Below, piece after piece: positions 46,105 through 56,401 of a stretch of DNA of 64,000 nucleotides; within the stretch, counting starts at the first letter, position 1; the number at the start of each line of letters is the position of its first letter. The position numbers were made by a program, and so were the translations under genes. Below the pieces are notes generated by a model, which did no database searches, was not told the origin of the DNA, and saw only the letters and a list, made by a program, of their open reading frames with translations. Origin of the DNA: Hygrocybe punicea (Eukaryota > Basidiomycota > Agaricomycetes > Agaricales > Hygrophoraceae); the NCBI GenBank assembly GCA_963556145.1, contig OY744463.1, positions 7,378,001 to 7,442,000 on the forward strand, written 5' to 3'.

Positions 46105-46949
46105 TAATGAACATCGTTTCGGGAGTCATGTCCACTCACAACGCTCAACTGAAAGTACAATCGGCGACGGGGCGTTCATTTAGGTTCGCCTGGCCAAACG
46201 GAGCCATATACGTCCGGCGGGGTGGGGTGGGGCAGAAAATTGTTTATGATCAGGAACCAATTCAATTGTGTACATCCTTACGGGGTAAATTATAAGCTTT
46301 TTGCATTCAAGTTGACTGATGTCCACGTTCAGAAATGAAAATGTAGAAGACGGTTGCCGCGAACAGCATTCGAGGTGTCATGGCCACAACATCGTTGCCA
46401 GTGCGTTTAGCAGACTACTGGTGGCGATTACCATCTCAATCATACAAGACTTATTCTCCAATAATATTGCGACGCCATTCGTCCGCATGTGCATTGCCGT
46501 GACATCAGTGATCTTCAGGTCGGCTGAATCTAGGATTTCCCGCGTAACTGGATGGATGTATGGGGATAGCTGAGGAAAAAGAAACCTTCCTCAGTGGGTC
46601 AGAGTATCGAACTCAGACATTATCCGAAAGCTCGCCCGGTCCAGAGCACACACCTCAAGCCTGGACCGACTTGATAAACTATCCAGAGGACCAAAATCAA
46701 TGGTCAACAACCCTTACGAATCACGTACCAAACGTATGGGAGGGCTGATGAGGACGCAGCATAGGCGGTGACAATGACAGAAGCGACGAGGAACGGAGAA
46801 TATCAGCGTTAGAGCTCGTTCGGCTACCCCAAATTAGATCATCGCCTTGGAAGTGAGGAATATGCCGGTTTTTGTTAGTCGGAGATTCAAACTTATGGCA
46901 GGCAGCACTTGTATCTAATCGATATGATTCCTTGTTGAGAGTCTCTCTC

Positions 46950-48306
46950 ATGGACCACCAACAACAACTTGAAATCACCGTATCGTCCTCCTTGTTGTTA
47001 GTATCATCTTGAGTGCTACCGCCGGCATCATAGAAACGATATATTCTCGGCACCAGTATCACACATCTGCCCTCTCCGGTTATGCCTGGGTCCTCGAACT
47101 GCTCACTGGCCACCCAGAACGCATCCGGTGTGAATTAGGCATGCATAAACATGTCTTCCTTGCCATCATAGATGAGCTTCGTGAACTTGGATATGGAGAT
47201 TCTCGTTCTGTCACCCTGGAAGAGCAACTGGCGATTTTCCTATACATTTCTGTCACTGGATTGTTGATCCGGCATGCAGGTGAACGTTTCCAACATGCAA
47301 ACGAGACGATGTCAAGGTGAGTTGCCATTCTGATCATAAAAAAAAGATCTCAAGCCTTTTTGGCAGATATTTCTGCAAAATGCTAAATATATTCTCTTCT
47401 GCACCCCTCTATACACGACATGTTCATCAACTGAAAGCACAGGACCATGTTCCTTCCAAGATACGCCAAAACCCCAAGTTTTACCCATATTTTAAGGATG
47501 CAGTAGGAGCCTTGGACGGCTCTCACATCCACAGCGCCCCACAAGCATCCGAGCGAGCATTCCACCGCAACCGCAAAGGCTTCCTCTCTCAAAACTGTTT
47601 ATTTGGTTGTTCCTTCGATTTAAAGTTCATCTATTCGCTCACTGGCTGGGAAGGCGCCACAATGGATGCCCGGTTGTTTGAAGACGCAACAACCCACGAT
47701 CTACATATCCCACCTGGTAAATACTTCTTAGGCGATGGAGGTTTCCCAGCACATCCATCCCTACTCATTCCATATCGCCATGAGTGATATCACCTTGCCG
47801 AATGGGGTCGGTCTCGTCTTCGGTAGTTTATTTTTACTTTTAACTGTATATGATACTAATGTTGCTAAATTAGACCTACAAATAAATGGGAGCTCTTCAA
47901 TCTTCAACATTCATCGGCCCGCAATGTTATCGAGCGGATCTTTGGCGTTCTGAAACGCCGTTTCTGCATCCTCCTCATTGCACCTGAGTACAACATGGAT
48001 ATTCAAGCTCGAATCCCATCAGCCCTCTGTGTGATCCACAATTGCATCCGTGAACATGATCCTGAAGAAGGACCACTTGAAAGCAACACTTTCCTTGATC
48101 GCGCACACTTTGCCGCAGACGCTGTTGTTGGAGGGGCAGATGAACCTGTGGAGACATTACATGACCAGCGCCGCGAAAATATTGCAGACGCTATGTGGGC
48201 AGACTATCAACGTGTGCTCGCAGAGAGGCAATTGGCAGGAGACGAGCCACTATCTACTGAGAGCGAATTCTCATGTGTCTCGGATTCGGCAGAGGAAGAG
48301 GAATAG
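46950..48306 (+). pseudogene. HARBI1-like DDE nuclease of the Harbinger element
   Basis: Seen: ATG at 46950 followed by MDHQQQLEITV and, one base out of frame, SIILSATAGIIETI. Then LLTGHPERIRCELGMHKHVF, VTLEEQLAIFLYISVTGL, intron 47317-47366, and FKDAVGALDGSHI (first Asp). Next come MDARLFEDA and YFLGDGGFP (second Asp), YHLAEW, intron 47823-47873, and SSARNVIERIFGVLKRRFCI (Glu). LCVIHNCIREHDPEEGP and an acidic C-terminus end at 48306. The DDE triad is complete. Damage: an in-frame TGA at 47785-47787, where relatives have Arg before YHLAEWG, and a frame problem near 46990. Pairs with the Myb/SANT gene. Confidence 0.85.
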
Positions 48307-48344
48307 TCATCTGCCTATATACAATCGTGCGCATAGTCTTTCTC

Positions 48345-48470
48345 ATTGCTGCTCTATGTTTCTTTTTTTCTGCCGTTATGCTTCTTTTTTTCTGCCGCTA
48401 TGTTTCTTTCTTTCTGCTGCTGTTTCTTTGTCTGTTTTTTTTTCTTTTCTGCCGCTGTTTTTTTTGCTTC
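48345..48470. repeat. Pyrimidine-rich tandem repeat, about 22-bp unit
   Basis: Four degenerate units of the form CTATGTTTCTTTTTTTCTGCC lie between the stop of the nuclease gene and the convergent Myb/SANT gene. Confidence 0.75.
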
Positions 48471-48585
48471 TCAAAATTAATGGAGATGTCTGTCAAACGA
48501 ATCACATAAACTGAGAAAAAAAGTACACGGTGGGAGATACACAACAAGATACACAGTACAAGATACAAGCTATGGGTATAATGAC

Positions 48586-49673
48586 CTATGGATGTTTGGC
48601 AAGGTAGTCTGCAATCCACTGACGCCGGAAGTCCTCATCCTTAATCATGACAAACGTAGTTGCAGCCGACATGTTGTCCGTAAATAACGAAGCAAGCGCT
48701 ATTTTTTGTTCCATTGATAGGTCCAGAACTTCTTCGAGCATCTGCAGCACTTGGAGTCGCCGTGCCTCCTGTGGATCCTGCATATTGATGTTAATCGACT
48801 TCTCAAGAGTCTCCGTGAGGCGATTGATGGACCCTTGCATGCCATGAATGGCCATTGCAGGGGTCACTCGACTTGACTTTGAGCCAGAGGTGTCAGCTTT
48901 GCTTCGCTGGGACCTTTTCGATGTTTCCGAGATGAGTGAGACTTGTGAGTTATTAGCCGATAACCCCTCTTGAAGGGCATCAAGCTTGCGTTTGCTGCTG
49001 TTTATTGATGATGGGGGGGTGAGAAGGGGGCCTTCTATATCCTCATCCTCGTCCACCAGATCCACCACACAGGATGATCCACCCTCCTTGTCCTTGTGAG
49101 TATCAGAAGAAGAAGTTGTGGCAGGCCGGAAGACACAAGAACCTCGTGGTGCATTCATTGGGATGATTGTCTGCATTTTATCGTAGTAGATCCACCCTTT
49201 GTTGCAGAATGGCCGCATGATAGGCTGTAAAGATGATGAATAAGAAGACTCCAAATGAGTTTTAAGGGAATTAATACCTTGTTCGTCGTGTAGGTATTCC
49301 AAACATCCTGGGCAGCTGCACCGTCTATTCCAGCACCAGCTGCATTGTCCCAGTGAAACCCTGATGTGCCTCAATACGTTTCAATTGCTTGGTACGTCTG
49401 CTTCAGCTGCGGAATATGTCAGGAATGTTTCAACTGACGTGTTTGTTACTTACCCCAGACCATTTCGTCTTGATTGTCTTGGCAGTCTTGACCAGGCCCC
49501 GGTTTAGAAGAGGTGCAATATGTTTAGCTGCATTATTGAAGGAGGCGGCCTTGAAGTTCCCCCCCATCTCCTGCCTCTGCCCGGTGCTCAACCAGATAAT
49601 CAACCAGTGCAGTGGTCTCTGCCTCAGTCCAGACAGTTACTTCCTTTTTCTCCGTTGCAGGGAGGGCAGCCAT
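48586..49673 (-). pseudogene. Myb/SANT-like accessory protein of the Harbinger element
   Basis: Seen: start MAALPATEKKEVTVW at 49673 with the SANT-type helix TEAETTALVDYLVEHRAEAG. Then, shifted by one base in a G7 run at about 49560-49566, FKAASFNNAAKHIAPLLNRG and KTAKTIKTKW. Introns are 49407-49453 and 49225-49277 (47 and 53 bp). The next exons give LKQTYQAIETY, SGFHWDNAAGAGIDG, VWNTYTTNK and PFCNKGWIYYDKM. The C-terminal half is Ser-rich with a helical end (RRLQVLQMLEEVLDLSMEQK). Known: Harbinger transposition needs such a protein to bind the ends and import the nuclease. Damage: the G-run shift and an in-frame TGA at 49372-49374. Confidence 0.8.
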
Positions 49674-49886
49674 GAGGATGGTGGTAAGTTGAGAGAAGAG
49701 AGCAGCAATGGCCACTACGCCAGTCCAGACATGCCGCCTTTGCTGTAATCGATGGCTGGTTGATTCCACCATGAAGGTTTGAATAGTTTGAATCTCCGCC
49801 TAACATAAACCGGCATATTCCTCACTTCCAAGGCGATGTTGATCTAATTTGGGGTAGCCGAACGAGCTCTAACCATCACGACCAAC

Positions 49887-51170
49887 CTACAATGAATCTG
49901 ATGAGGAGAAATCATGATATTGTCGTTCCAGAGTCCTCCATTCGTTGCTCAAGACGGGGATATCAGCCTTCCTTAGCCTTATCCGACGACCCGACTGCAT
50001 TATCGCTTCGACACGTAGCATTTGATGACCTTCTTTGAACGAGGAGAGGCTGCTCTGTGCAGCTTTCGTTTCGGCGGGTATGGTGTGCTTGAGAAAATCA
50101 AGGAATTGTTCTAGTTTTTCTTCGTCCTTCCGGTCTGTGCAACAAAGTGAGACGAGTGCTCTGGATAAACTAACTGACTCACTTTTTGCCTCATTAATGG
50201 TTGCCGCAAGACTGGTTGCAAGTTGTGATAACCCAGCTGGGATAACCGACACCGGAATTTGCGTCATCGGATCAATGATTGTCTTCGTTACAGTAGTCCC
50301 CAATCTCAAAGTTGCGGCAAGAGCTTTGAAGACGTAAGCGAAAATTCCCAAGAATTTGCTCCAGACACTCTTCTCCGTCTTGGTCACTCTTATGTCTCCC
50401 ACGATCGACACTAAAGCGTCCAGGTCCTCTTCGATTCGAGCAACATGCTCAAGCAAGTCGTTGGTGATTTCGTTGATATGGTTGGCAATGGTCTCCGTCT
50501 CACGGGTTGGTCCTAGCCTTCCCGTCTGAGCTGCAGAGTCGATATACCCGGCCATGAAATGTGCAAACTGCTGGTGCTGGTTGATGATGTTCTTTGACGC
50601 CTCGAAAGACACCTGGGTATCATCTCTGAGTTTGTCTATAGCTTGACGAAGATCTCTCTCCGCTTGGGTAGACTTTTTGGACGTACGCCTCCACCGAGTG
50701 TCAGAATATACATACCAGTACATACATCTGCTGCAAATATCACTCACCTATCCATCTCTTTTGCCCAGCCCTCGAAGATGTCTTTGCAAGTGTTTATCTC
50801 AGCAATCGCATGCCGCAGCGAGGTGACGTGACTGTCATCAGGACGGATATCGTGGGCGGCAAGATTCTTTGCAGGGAAGATGTAGCGGAGTCTTCGCATG
50901 AAAAGCGACGGGTTTTGACTGCAAAAAAAAAAGAAAGAAAGAAAGAAAGAAAGAAAGGAAAGAAAAGAATACGTGCATAGCTAAAAGTGAGTAAGCAACT
51001 TCGCCAACGGGCAGTAAACAGCTCACGGTTGTGAAGACATGGTCGGGATATAGCCAAAGAAGCAGATGATGGTCCCGGTGGAGCTGCCGCTGACGTCGGT
51101 CCTGACTGGGACTAGCGCCCAAACCACCGTCTGCATACAACTTTGAATGCCAGCTCATCCCATCCACCCC
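49887..51170 (-). CDS. Helical hypothetical protein with a hydrophobic hairpin-like segment
   Basis: Not assigned to a named family. Seen: upstream exon (about 50750-50920) reads NPSLFMRRLRYIFPAKNLAA and SLRHAIAEINTCKDIFEGWA. It joins through a 60-bp intron (GTGAGT...GTGGAG) to RTSKKSTQAERDLRQAIDKL. A long helical body follows with many Ala/Leu/Gln heptads and a Gly/Thr/Ala-rich hydrophobic stretch (IFAYVFKALAATLRLGTTVT and SVIPAGLSQLATSLAATINE, about 50200-50350), ending ERQYHDFSSSDSL at 49887. The intron before NPSLF has a (CTTT)n polypyrimidine tract. The first exon is not certain; 51180-51544 also has an open minus frame. The helix-hairpin-helix pattern resembles membrane-inserting helical bundles; that is only a resemblance. 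Confidence 0.5.
50923..50968. repeat. GAAA microsatellite
   Basis: A10 followed by about eight GAAA units. On the minus strand it is a CTTT tract ending in TTTTTTTTTGCAG, so it serves as the polypyrimidine tract of a 3' splice site. Confidence 0.9.
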
Positions 51171-51599
51171 CCACCCCCCTCAAAAAAAAAAAAAAAACCC
51201 GGCGATGGATTGATGCGTTTGTCCTGAAGCTACCACTGGCAAACCCATGCTGAAAATTGCAGGCCTTGCTTGAAAGCCTGGGTACCGTTGACGCTGGATA
51301 ATACCGTTGACGCTGGCACTAGATTCGAATAAGTAGTCAAGCACAGCCCGAAGGGCGTCTGTTTTGTATACAGCAATACATGTCCCCACGACTGGAATCC
51401 GACAGCTGTGTTCCTGAATATATCAGTTGTCAGGTTGTACCTGAGGCCTGAAGATTTGCAAACCTTGGCCGTATAAGTATATTTGATGAGAGTGGTAACC
51501 CCGCCATTCCCCAAGTTGTGAGAGGAATACCAAGTCAAGGCCAAACTCGCAGAACTTCAAGTTGCTCACCACTGCCCGGGGATCATACGACAATTTCAA

Positions 51600-52361
51600 A
51601 TGGAACTCAACCAGACACCACTAGGCGATGCCAATAATAATGTGCCCACAGTGCCGCTAGACACTGACCCAGATTACCGACTGGTATCAAAGATTCATTT
51701 CTCTGAGCTGCGCAGTTATCTGGCGTCTTACCTCGTTAAAGGTCTGTTGTTCCCGCTCAGCAGTAATCCTCACTAGCTGACTTCACTGTAGCTTCTCCCA
51801 ATTCACGCCCAACCGCCCGTCAGAAACTCACTTGTCTCACTTTTGAACAATTCCAAGAACTCAGTACAGACGTATATGATGAAATCATTCGCCGGAAATG
51901 TCAAGACGAAGGTAGCTGTCTCTCTCGCTTTCTAACAGGTAACAGAGCCGCTTACCGAAACCCTTCCAGTTCCTTTTCTGCCCTTTCGAGAGGAGTTTCA
52001 TCCGAAACGCAACCAAGCTCGCCAAAAGCTCTCCACGTTACCTGCCTCACGCTTTGAGGATCTTTGCAGTGACATCTATTATGAACTCGCGCGGAAGTAC
52101 CCTGAGTTCAAGGACGAGACCTCGTACCCCGACCGGTCACTGACTCGTCTCACCTCCGTATCAAAGGAATCCCCTCGGGACCCATCTCCTGACTCGATAC
52201 ACGAACACAAGACACCCACTCCGTCACTAAGCCATTTGACCAATGACGCGCCGAGCTCAACTGCTGTCAGCGGGAAGATTGGCCCGAACAAGAGAACCGC
52301 AAGAGGGGAGGATATTGAAGCCCCGTACTCGTTCAATTGCTTTTGTTCCATGAGATGCTAA
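51600..52361 (+). CDS. Short SPA2/GIT-type protein with Spa2-homology repeats
   Basis: Seen: ATG at 51600 in exon 1 (51600-51741, MELNQTPLGD... ending LRSYLASYLVK). Intron 51742-51791; exon 2 (51792-51911) with SPNSRPTARQKLTCLTFEQF and ELSTDVYDEIIRRK; intron 51912-51969; exon 3 (51970-52361) with PFREEFHPKRNQARQKLSTL and FEDLCSDIYYELARKYPEF. It then passes to a Ser/Pro tail ending at a TAA, 217 residues in all. Known: paired SHD motifs of this form sit at the N-terminus of the polarisome scaffold Spa2, which directs tip growth. Normal Spa2 proteins are much longer with coiled coils. Here only the SHD part is present and the frame is clean, so it is either a short paralogue or a 3'-truncated duplicate. 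The partners MAPKK and formin are suggested by the family only. Confidence 0.8.
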
Positions 52362-52491
52362 AGTGTCCATTTACATAGTCGCTTTACCTGTAATTATGCT
52401 CCCACCTTATGCACAGGTTTCTCACTTCCTCTAGTTCTCCGTATGGCAAGAATCTGGACCCAGGAAAGGTCTACAAAGACGAGGTTGACTG

Positions 52492-52842
52492 TTATTTTAC
52501 AGTTCCAAGGATAAGTACAAATGCCAAATGCCAATAGGCCGGGCCTTCAGCAAACACAACCATGCGTAATACGACAATAGCAGAAGTCGCCATTCGCACT
52601 TGCGACCCCCATTTATCGAGGTCACCCGTCGTCCCTTCACATTCATGCACATGTATAAAAATACGGGCGTGGAGCCGTGTATCCACTAGGTGAACGATTT
52701 CCTCGATGGAGCGCCGACACTCCTCCATTTTGGCCAAAGTCCTATCCCATGCGGAGGTGCCAGTGCCCAGTGCGTGACAGAATATGACCCCTAGAAATCG
52801 AATGTGTAGGGAGAGCGCCGACAGCCGTTGACTTGGATACAC
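52492..52842 (-). CDS. Unidentified ORF with a hydrophobic C-terminus
   Basis: Open minus frame of 116 codons without an ATG at its upstream end. It contains KMEECRRSIEEIVHLVDTRL and a hydrophobic tail (YWHLAFVLILGTVK). No family pattern; it may be an exon or a chance frame. Confidence 0.2.
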   Translation of the reverse strand: MYPSQRLSALSLHIRFLGVIFCHALGTGTSAWDRTLAKMEECRRSIEEIVHLVDTRLHARIFIHVHECEGTTGDLDKWGSQVRMATSAIVVLRMVVFAEGPAYWHLAFVLILGTVK

Positions 52843-54042
52843 CCGAGTGTATTGCTATTGCTCTAAAGCATTAGTCTATAGGAAACGTTTTTCTTATACG
52901 TCCATAAACTTAAACCTTCCCACCGGCAGCAGCTCGAAGCCTCGAACCGACCCCGAGTCGTGGTTGCCTTTGCAATCGCCTGATGCTGTGTCTAATTTAC
53001 GACCTAACCCACTCGCAATTCGACACCGCACACCAATCGACTTCCACCGTTTCTTCCATTAATCTTGCTCCAACCGCGGCCTGCTCGATCAACCTGCTCC
53101 AAAGTTCCATATCCACATCGATGAGCCAATATCGCCACAAGTTTGCCTACTCCTCGCACAACAATGACATCAGTCCCCCCAGCTAAGAACAATTCCAGTC
53201 ATCCAGCAAATCCAAAAGGGCAGAGCGACCTCTGGCGGGCACAACCAGAGCAGGATGGAGTAGCTCTGGAACAGTTGGTGCCCCGCACAGAAAGACGGAT
53301 CGTAAATGAGGGAACCATGATCGAAAGGTAAATGACCAGGAACAAAGGGAACGTGAATTTACAGGATCGTGCATGGCAGGGCGTCCCTGAATTCCTTTTC
53401 GCATGAATATGAAGAGGCTGAACGGAAGCAATACAAAAAGAAGTGCGGACGAGCCGAGCTTGCACGGGAGCGTAAGCGGAAGCAGCTTGAACACGAGGAG
53501 CACGAACGGGCTACGCATGAATGGGAAGAGCGCAAACGGAAGTTGCGCAGATCTTTGTGTGGGCCAAGTTGGAACGGGGGAAGGCTATGAGGGAGGAGCT
53601 GAAAAGGGTGAACCTTTCGGTTGATATCCAAGACGACGAGCAGGGGCTGGAGGAAATCCTCGAACATATCGAACTGGCACAGAAGGAGGCCCTTGAACGA
53701 CTTGAGTGTACACTGGGGTGCCCGCATCAGATCTTGAACCATTGAAACTCGAACAGTGGATCGAGCAAGAGCTTGAAGAGGGGCAGGCATTAAACGTGAA
53801 ATTAATCGCCAGTGGCAACACCGAGGGTTCCCCAGCAATAGCGCTGGCACGTCAGCAACACCACTGCGTTGTATAACGTGAAAGGATCTTAGACGATATG
53901 CTCTGGCAGGCACGCGAGTGCAAAAAAGTAAGTGGATCATTTGTGACATAAACCGAATAGGGACTAGAGCTACGGAAATTCACACTCGAGGCTAAGCTAT
54001 CCACTACCTTCGGCAGGATTCTGTGGTTGTCAACTTGACCCG

Positions 54043-54250
54043 TATGGAAAGCGGCACTGGTCTGCTCAAAAACCGTGACACGACGTGTGATAGCCGAAGA
54101 TGATAGTGTACAGACCCCATGTACTGTTCTTTATCAATATATACAATTCTTAATCTACACTATCTAATCATTCCGTGCAATTTTTTTTACCGCAAGCCAT
54201 TGTCGACATGTAAAAAAAAAAAAAATCAATCTTAGTGTACAAACGGGTCA
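54043..54250. repeat. Left terminal inverted repeat of the kinase-bearing transposon
   Basis: 208 bp. It pairs with 60467-60673 with only a G/A difference in the GTCRACATG word and length changes in an A run. It contains the 3' end region of the transposase transcript, because the transposase stop (54253-54255) lies 3 bases inside it. Confidence 0.92.
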
Positions 54251-54252
54251 TT

Positions 54253-55991
54253 TTATTCATCGGAGTCCAAGTCACCACTATCCGTAAATTCAGCTTCCTC
54301 CGGCTCAACAAATTCCACCGAAGAACTGGCACCACCTGCCTGAGAACCCACAACATTTGCCCCATTCCGAAGCTCTTTCAAGCCTGGAAGGAGGGGTAAG
54401 TCGTTTTCCTCTCCGAATCTTTGGCTATTCTCCTTGTGGTTTGTTAGCACTTCTTCAAGATCGCCGTCTGGTTCATGTGTGCGATGTTGCCTAAACTCGT
54501 GCAAAAGCTGACTGTAGATCCCCCAGAATGACGTGGAATTCACCACCGGCCGCCTCAGACGCGAATAAAAGGATTCTGCACATTGTCCAAATGCCGGTGG
54601 GACCAACTGAAAGACAGGGTGATCAGGCGGTGCATATAGTTGTTCCATTTCATCAAGCAGGGCGGCAGGAACAGGAATCTGTCGATTACATAGTCAGTAA
54701 CCAGTGGTGTGAAAAAAAAAAAGTAACCTTGAAATCATAAGTGTCGTACAAATGCGGTTTCTCTCTGATGAGTTCTGGAATCCCATGAGGAAGAATCTTG
54801 TTTTTATCGGCTCGAGGGGCACTTCGATTACGCAGTACCACCCATTCATCCAACTCAGCTTGGATCCATGGAATAGCAAGCCAACGAAAGACAAGGCTGC
54901 AGAATCAATGAGTTATGAATTGTATGAACATTTGGTTTGTACTCACTTTTCAAGAGGATTGTCAACATCGTACAGGCCATTATTCACGCCTTCGTCGAAG
55001 ATATTCTCGAAACCTGGCGTGAAATCTCGGCGGAAAATGGACCAGTTAGCCTCACATTTGATATTATTTTTCTTTCGCATCCAGCGGTGTTGCAACGTGT
55101 CAGAAAGTGTGGGGTCAAGGCGATGACGCGCTAGAGTGTGACAATTAGCGGTGCCAAAATTTTCGGAGCCAGGATCACTTTGAGTGGTGAGTGGAATGGC
55201 TAATTGAGAAGAACGGTAATTGGAAAAAGTAGCTATATATTGAGAAAATCCTACCTCCGAGTTTCCTAGCAGCCTCGATGTAGTAACTTGCTATCAGCCT
55301 TGGATTTTTGTTAGTCCACCACACTTTCATCCAATTATTGTAGTTCATGAACGGATCGATGCCATTGTGGAACCAAAGACCGAAGCGCTGCCATTTGTCA
55401 TGTTGGTCTTGGGCCCAAATGTCATTCACGCCTGCACAAATGAAACGCTTCCGTTTGAAGCGGCGACGACGACGATCTTCTACTGCCCGAGGCTCAGAGA
55501 CACGCAGGAAGTCCCCAATCAGTTCCCTGTGAGGATTTGTCAGGCAGGTAAGACAAAAGCCGGAAGAGCAAACCTTGCGACATGGATACCATGGTTTTGG
55601 CGAAGCATTTTGCGAATGTTCTCTGCTCCACGGTATGGAAATCTTTTTCGAATCTCATGTACATGTGTGCTGATCGTTTGGAATGTGTGCTTCTGCTGGC
55701 GTGTGCTTTGAAGACCCCATTTTTTTCGAAGGCGCTTGACGGAGGTGACACTGGAATTGTTCTAAAGGGTTGAACACAAAGGGCAATGAAATACTAACCT
55801 TAGGCCATACAGATCAGTGTCATAGTGGTCACGACAATGTAGAGCGACTTGGTGATCGTTGAGACCGAGATTGAAGTAGAAGGTGAGAGGTTCCTGGACA
55901 TCATTCTCAGGAGCTGAGTATATTGTTAGAAGAGACATGACTAGTAACAAAGGAAGTGGCACTCACGCAAGGGCTTGTGTTGGTTTGGCAT
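54253..55991 (-). CDS. Integrase-core (DDE) transposase of the 6.6-kb element
   Basis: Seen: start MPNQHKPL at 55991, then PENDVQEPLTFYFNLGLNDH and HYDTDLYGL. After an intron, VTSVKRLRKKWGLQSTRQQK (helix-turn-helix-like), IRKRFPYRGAENIRKMLRQ and RFKRKRFICAGVN. The catalytic core has WAQDQHDKWQRFGLW (first Asp), TQSDPGSENFG (second Asp) and KKNNIKCEANWSIF (Glu, about 40 residues later), with VFRWLAIPWIQAELDEW and KILPHGIPELI downstream. The tail includes APPDHPVFQLVPPAF and an acidic end. At least five 48-55 bp introns, all GT-AG, keep the frame; no stop seen. Known: this rve-like family is abundant in Agaricomycetes and usually left as 'integrase core domain'. Its position against the inverted repeat supports the role of transposase. 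The start codon is my choice and could lie further upstream. Confidence 0.82.
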
Positions 55992-56401
55992 CTCATAGGT
56001 GTTGTCGGTGGATGTCAATGGTTGATGTTTCACGGTGGAATTCCCACACCAGACGCTTACACATACAATCAAGAAGCTCGGAATCTGCTATCATTTCTCG
56101 TTTCTTGAATCTGGAGAGCTCTTCCACATTGTAAATGTGTAGTTCATAGGAGGGTGTATGTGCTCACGACTTCCCAGTTACCACCGTCTCATTGTTAGGT
56201 TCTGGTTTGACTTGTTTTTCAAGGGGTTCTACCACAGGTTCGTGTTCATCCTTGTCATCGTCATTTGGTCATGCTAACTCACGCAATCATAGCAACTTGA
56301 TTAAAAGGCTATATTTATAGAAGAAATGATGGAATAATAATGTGAAAGAGCGGTGTGTAGTATGTTATCAGTTACGTTCAACTTGAAAGGGAGGGGTATA
56401 A

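Larger units (their letters stand above)
46812..49869. mobile_element. Harbinger-type DNA transposon with two convergent genes
   Basis: Seen: inverted repeats of about 80 bp starting GAGCTCGTTCGGCTACCCCA at 46812 and mirrored at 49869, differing by a few bases. They are flanked by TTA (46809-46811) and TAA (49870-49872). Whether TTA/TAA is target duplication or part of the repeat cannot be decided. It carries a HARBI1-like nuclease (+) and a Myb/SANT-like protein (-) facing each other, the standard two-gene Harbinger design. Both genes carry TGA stops and one has a frame shift, so the element is inactive. It lies 17 bp from the stop of the gene at 49887. Confidence 0.9.
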
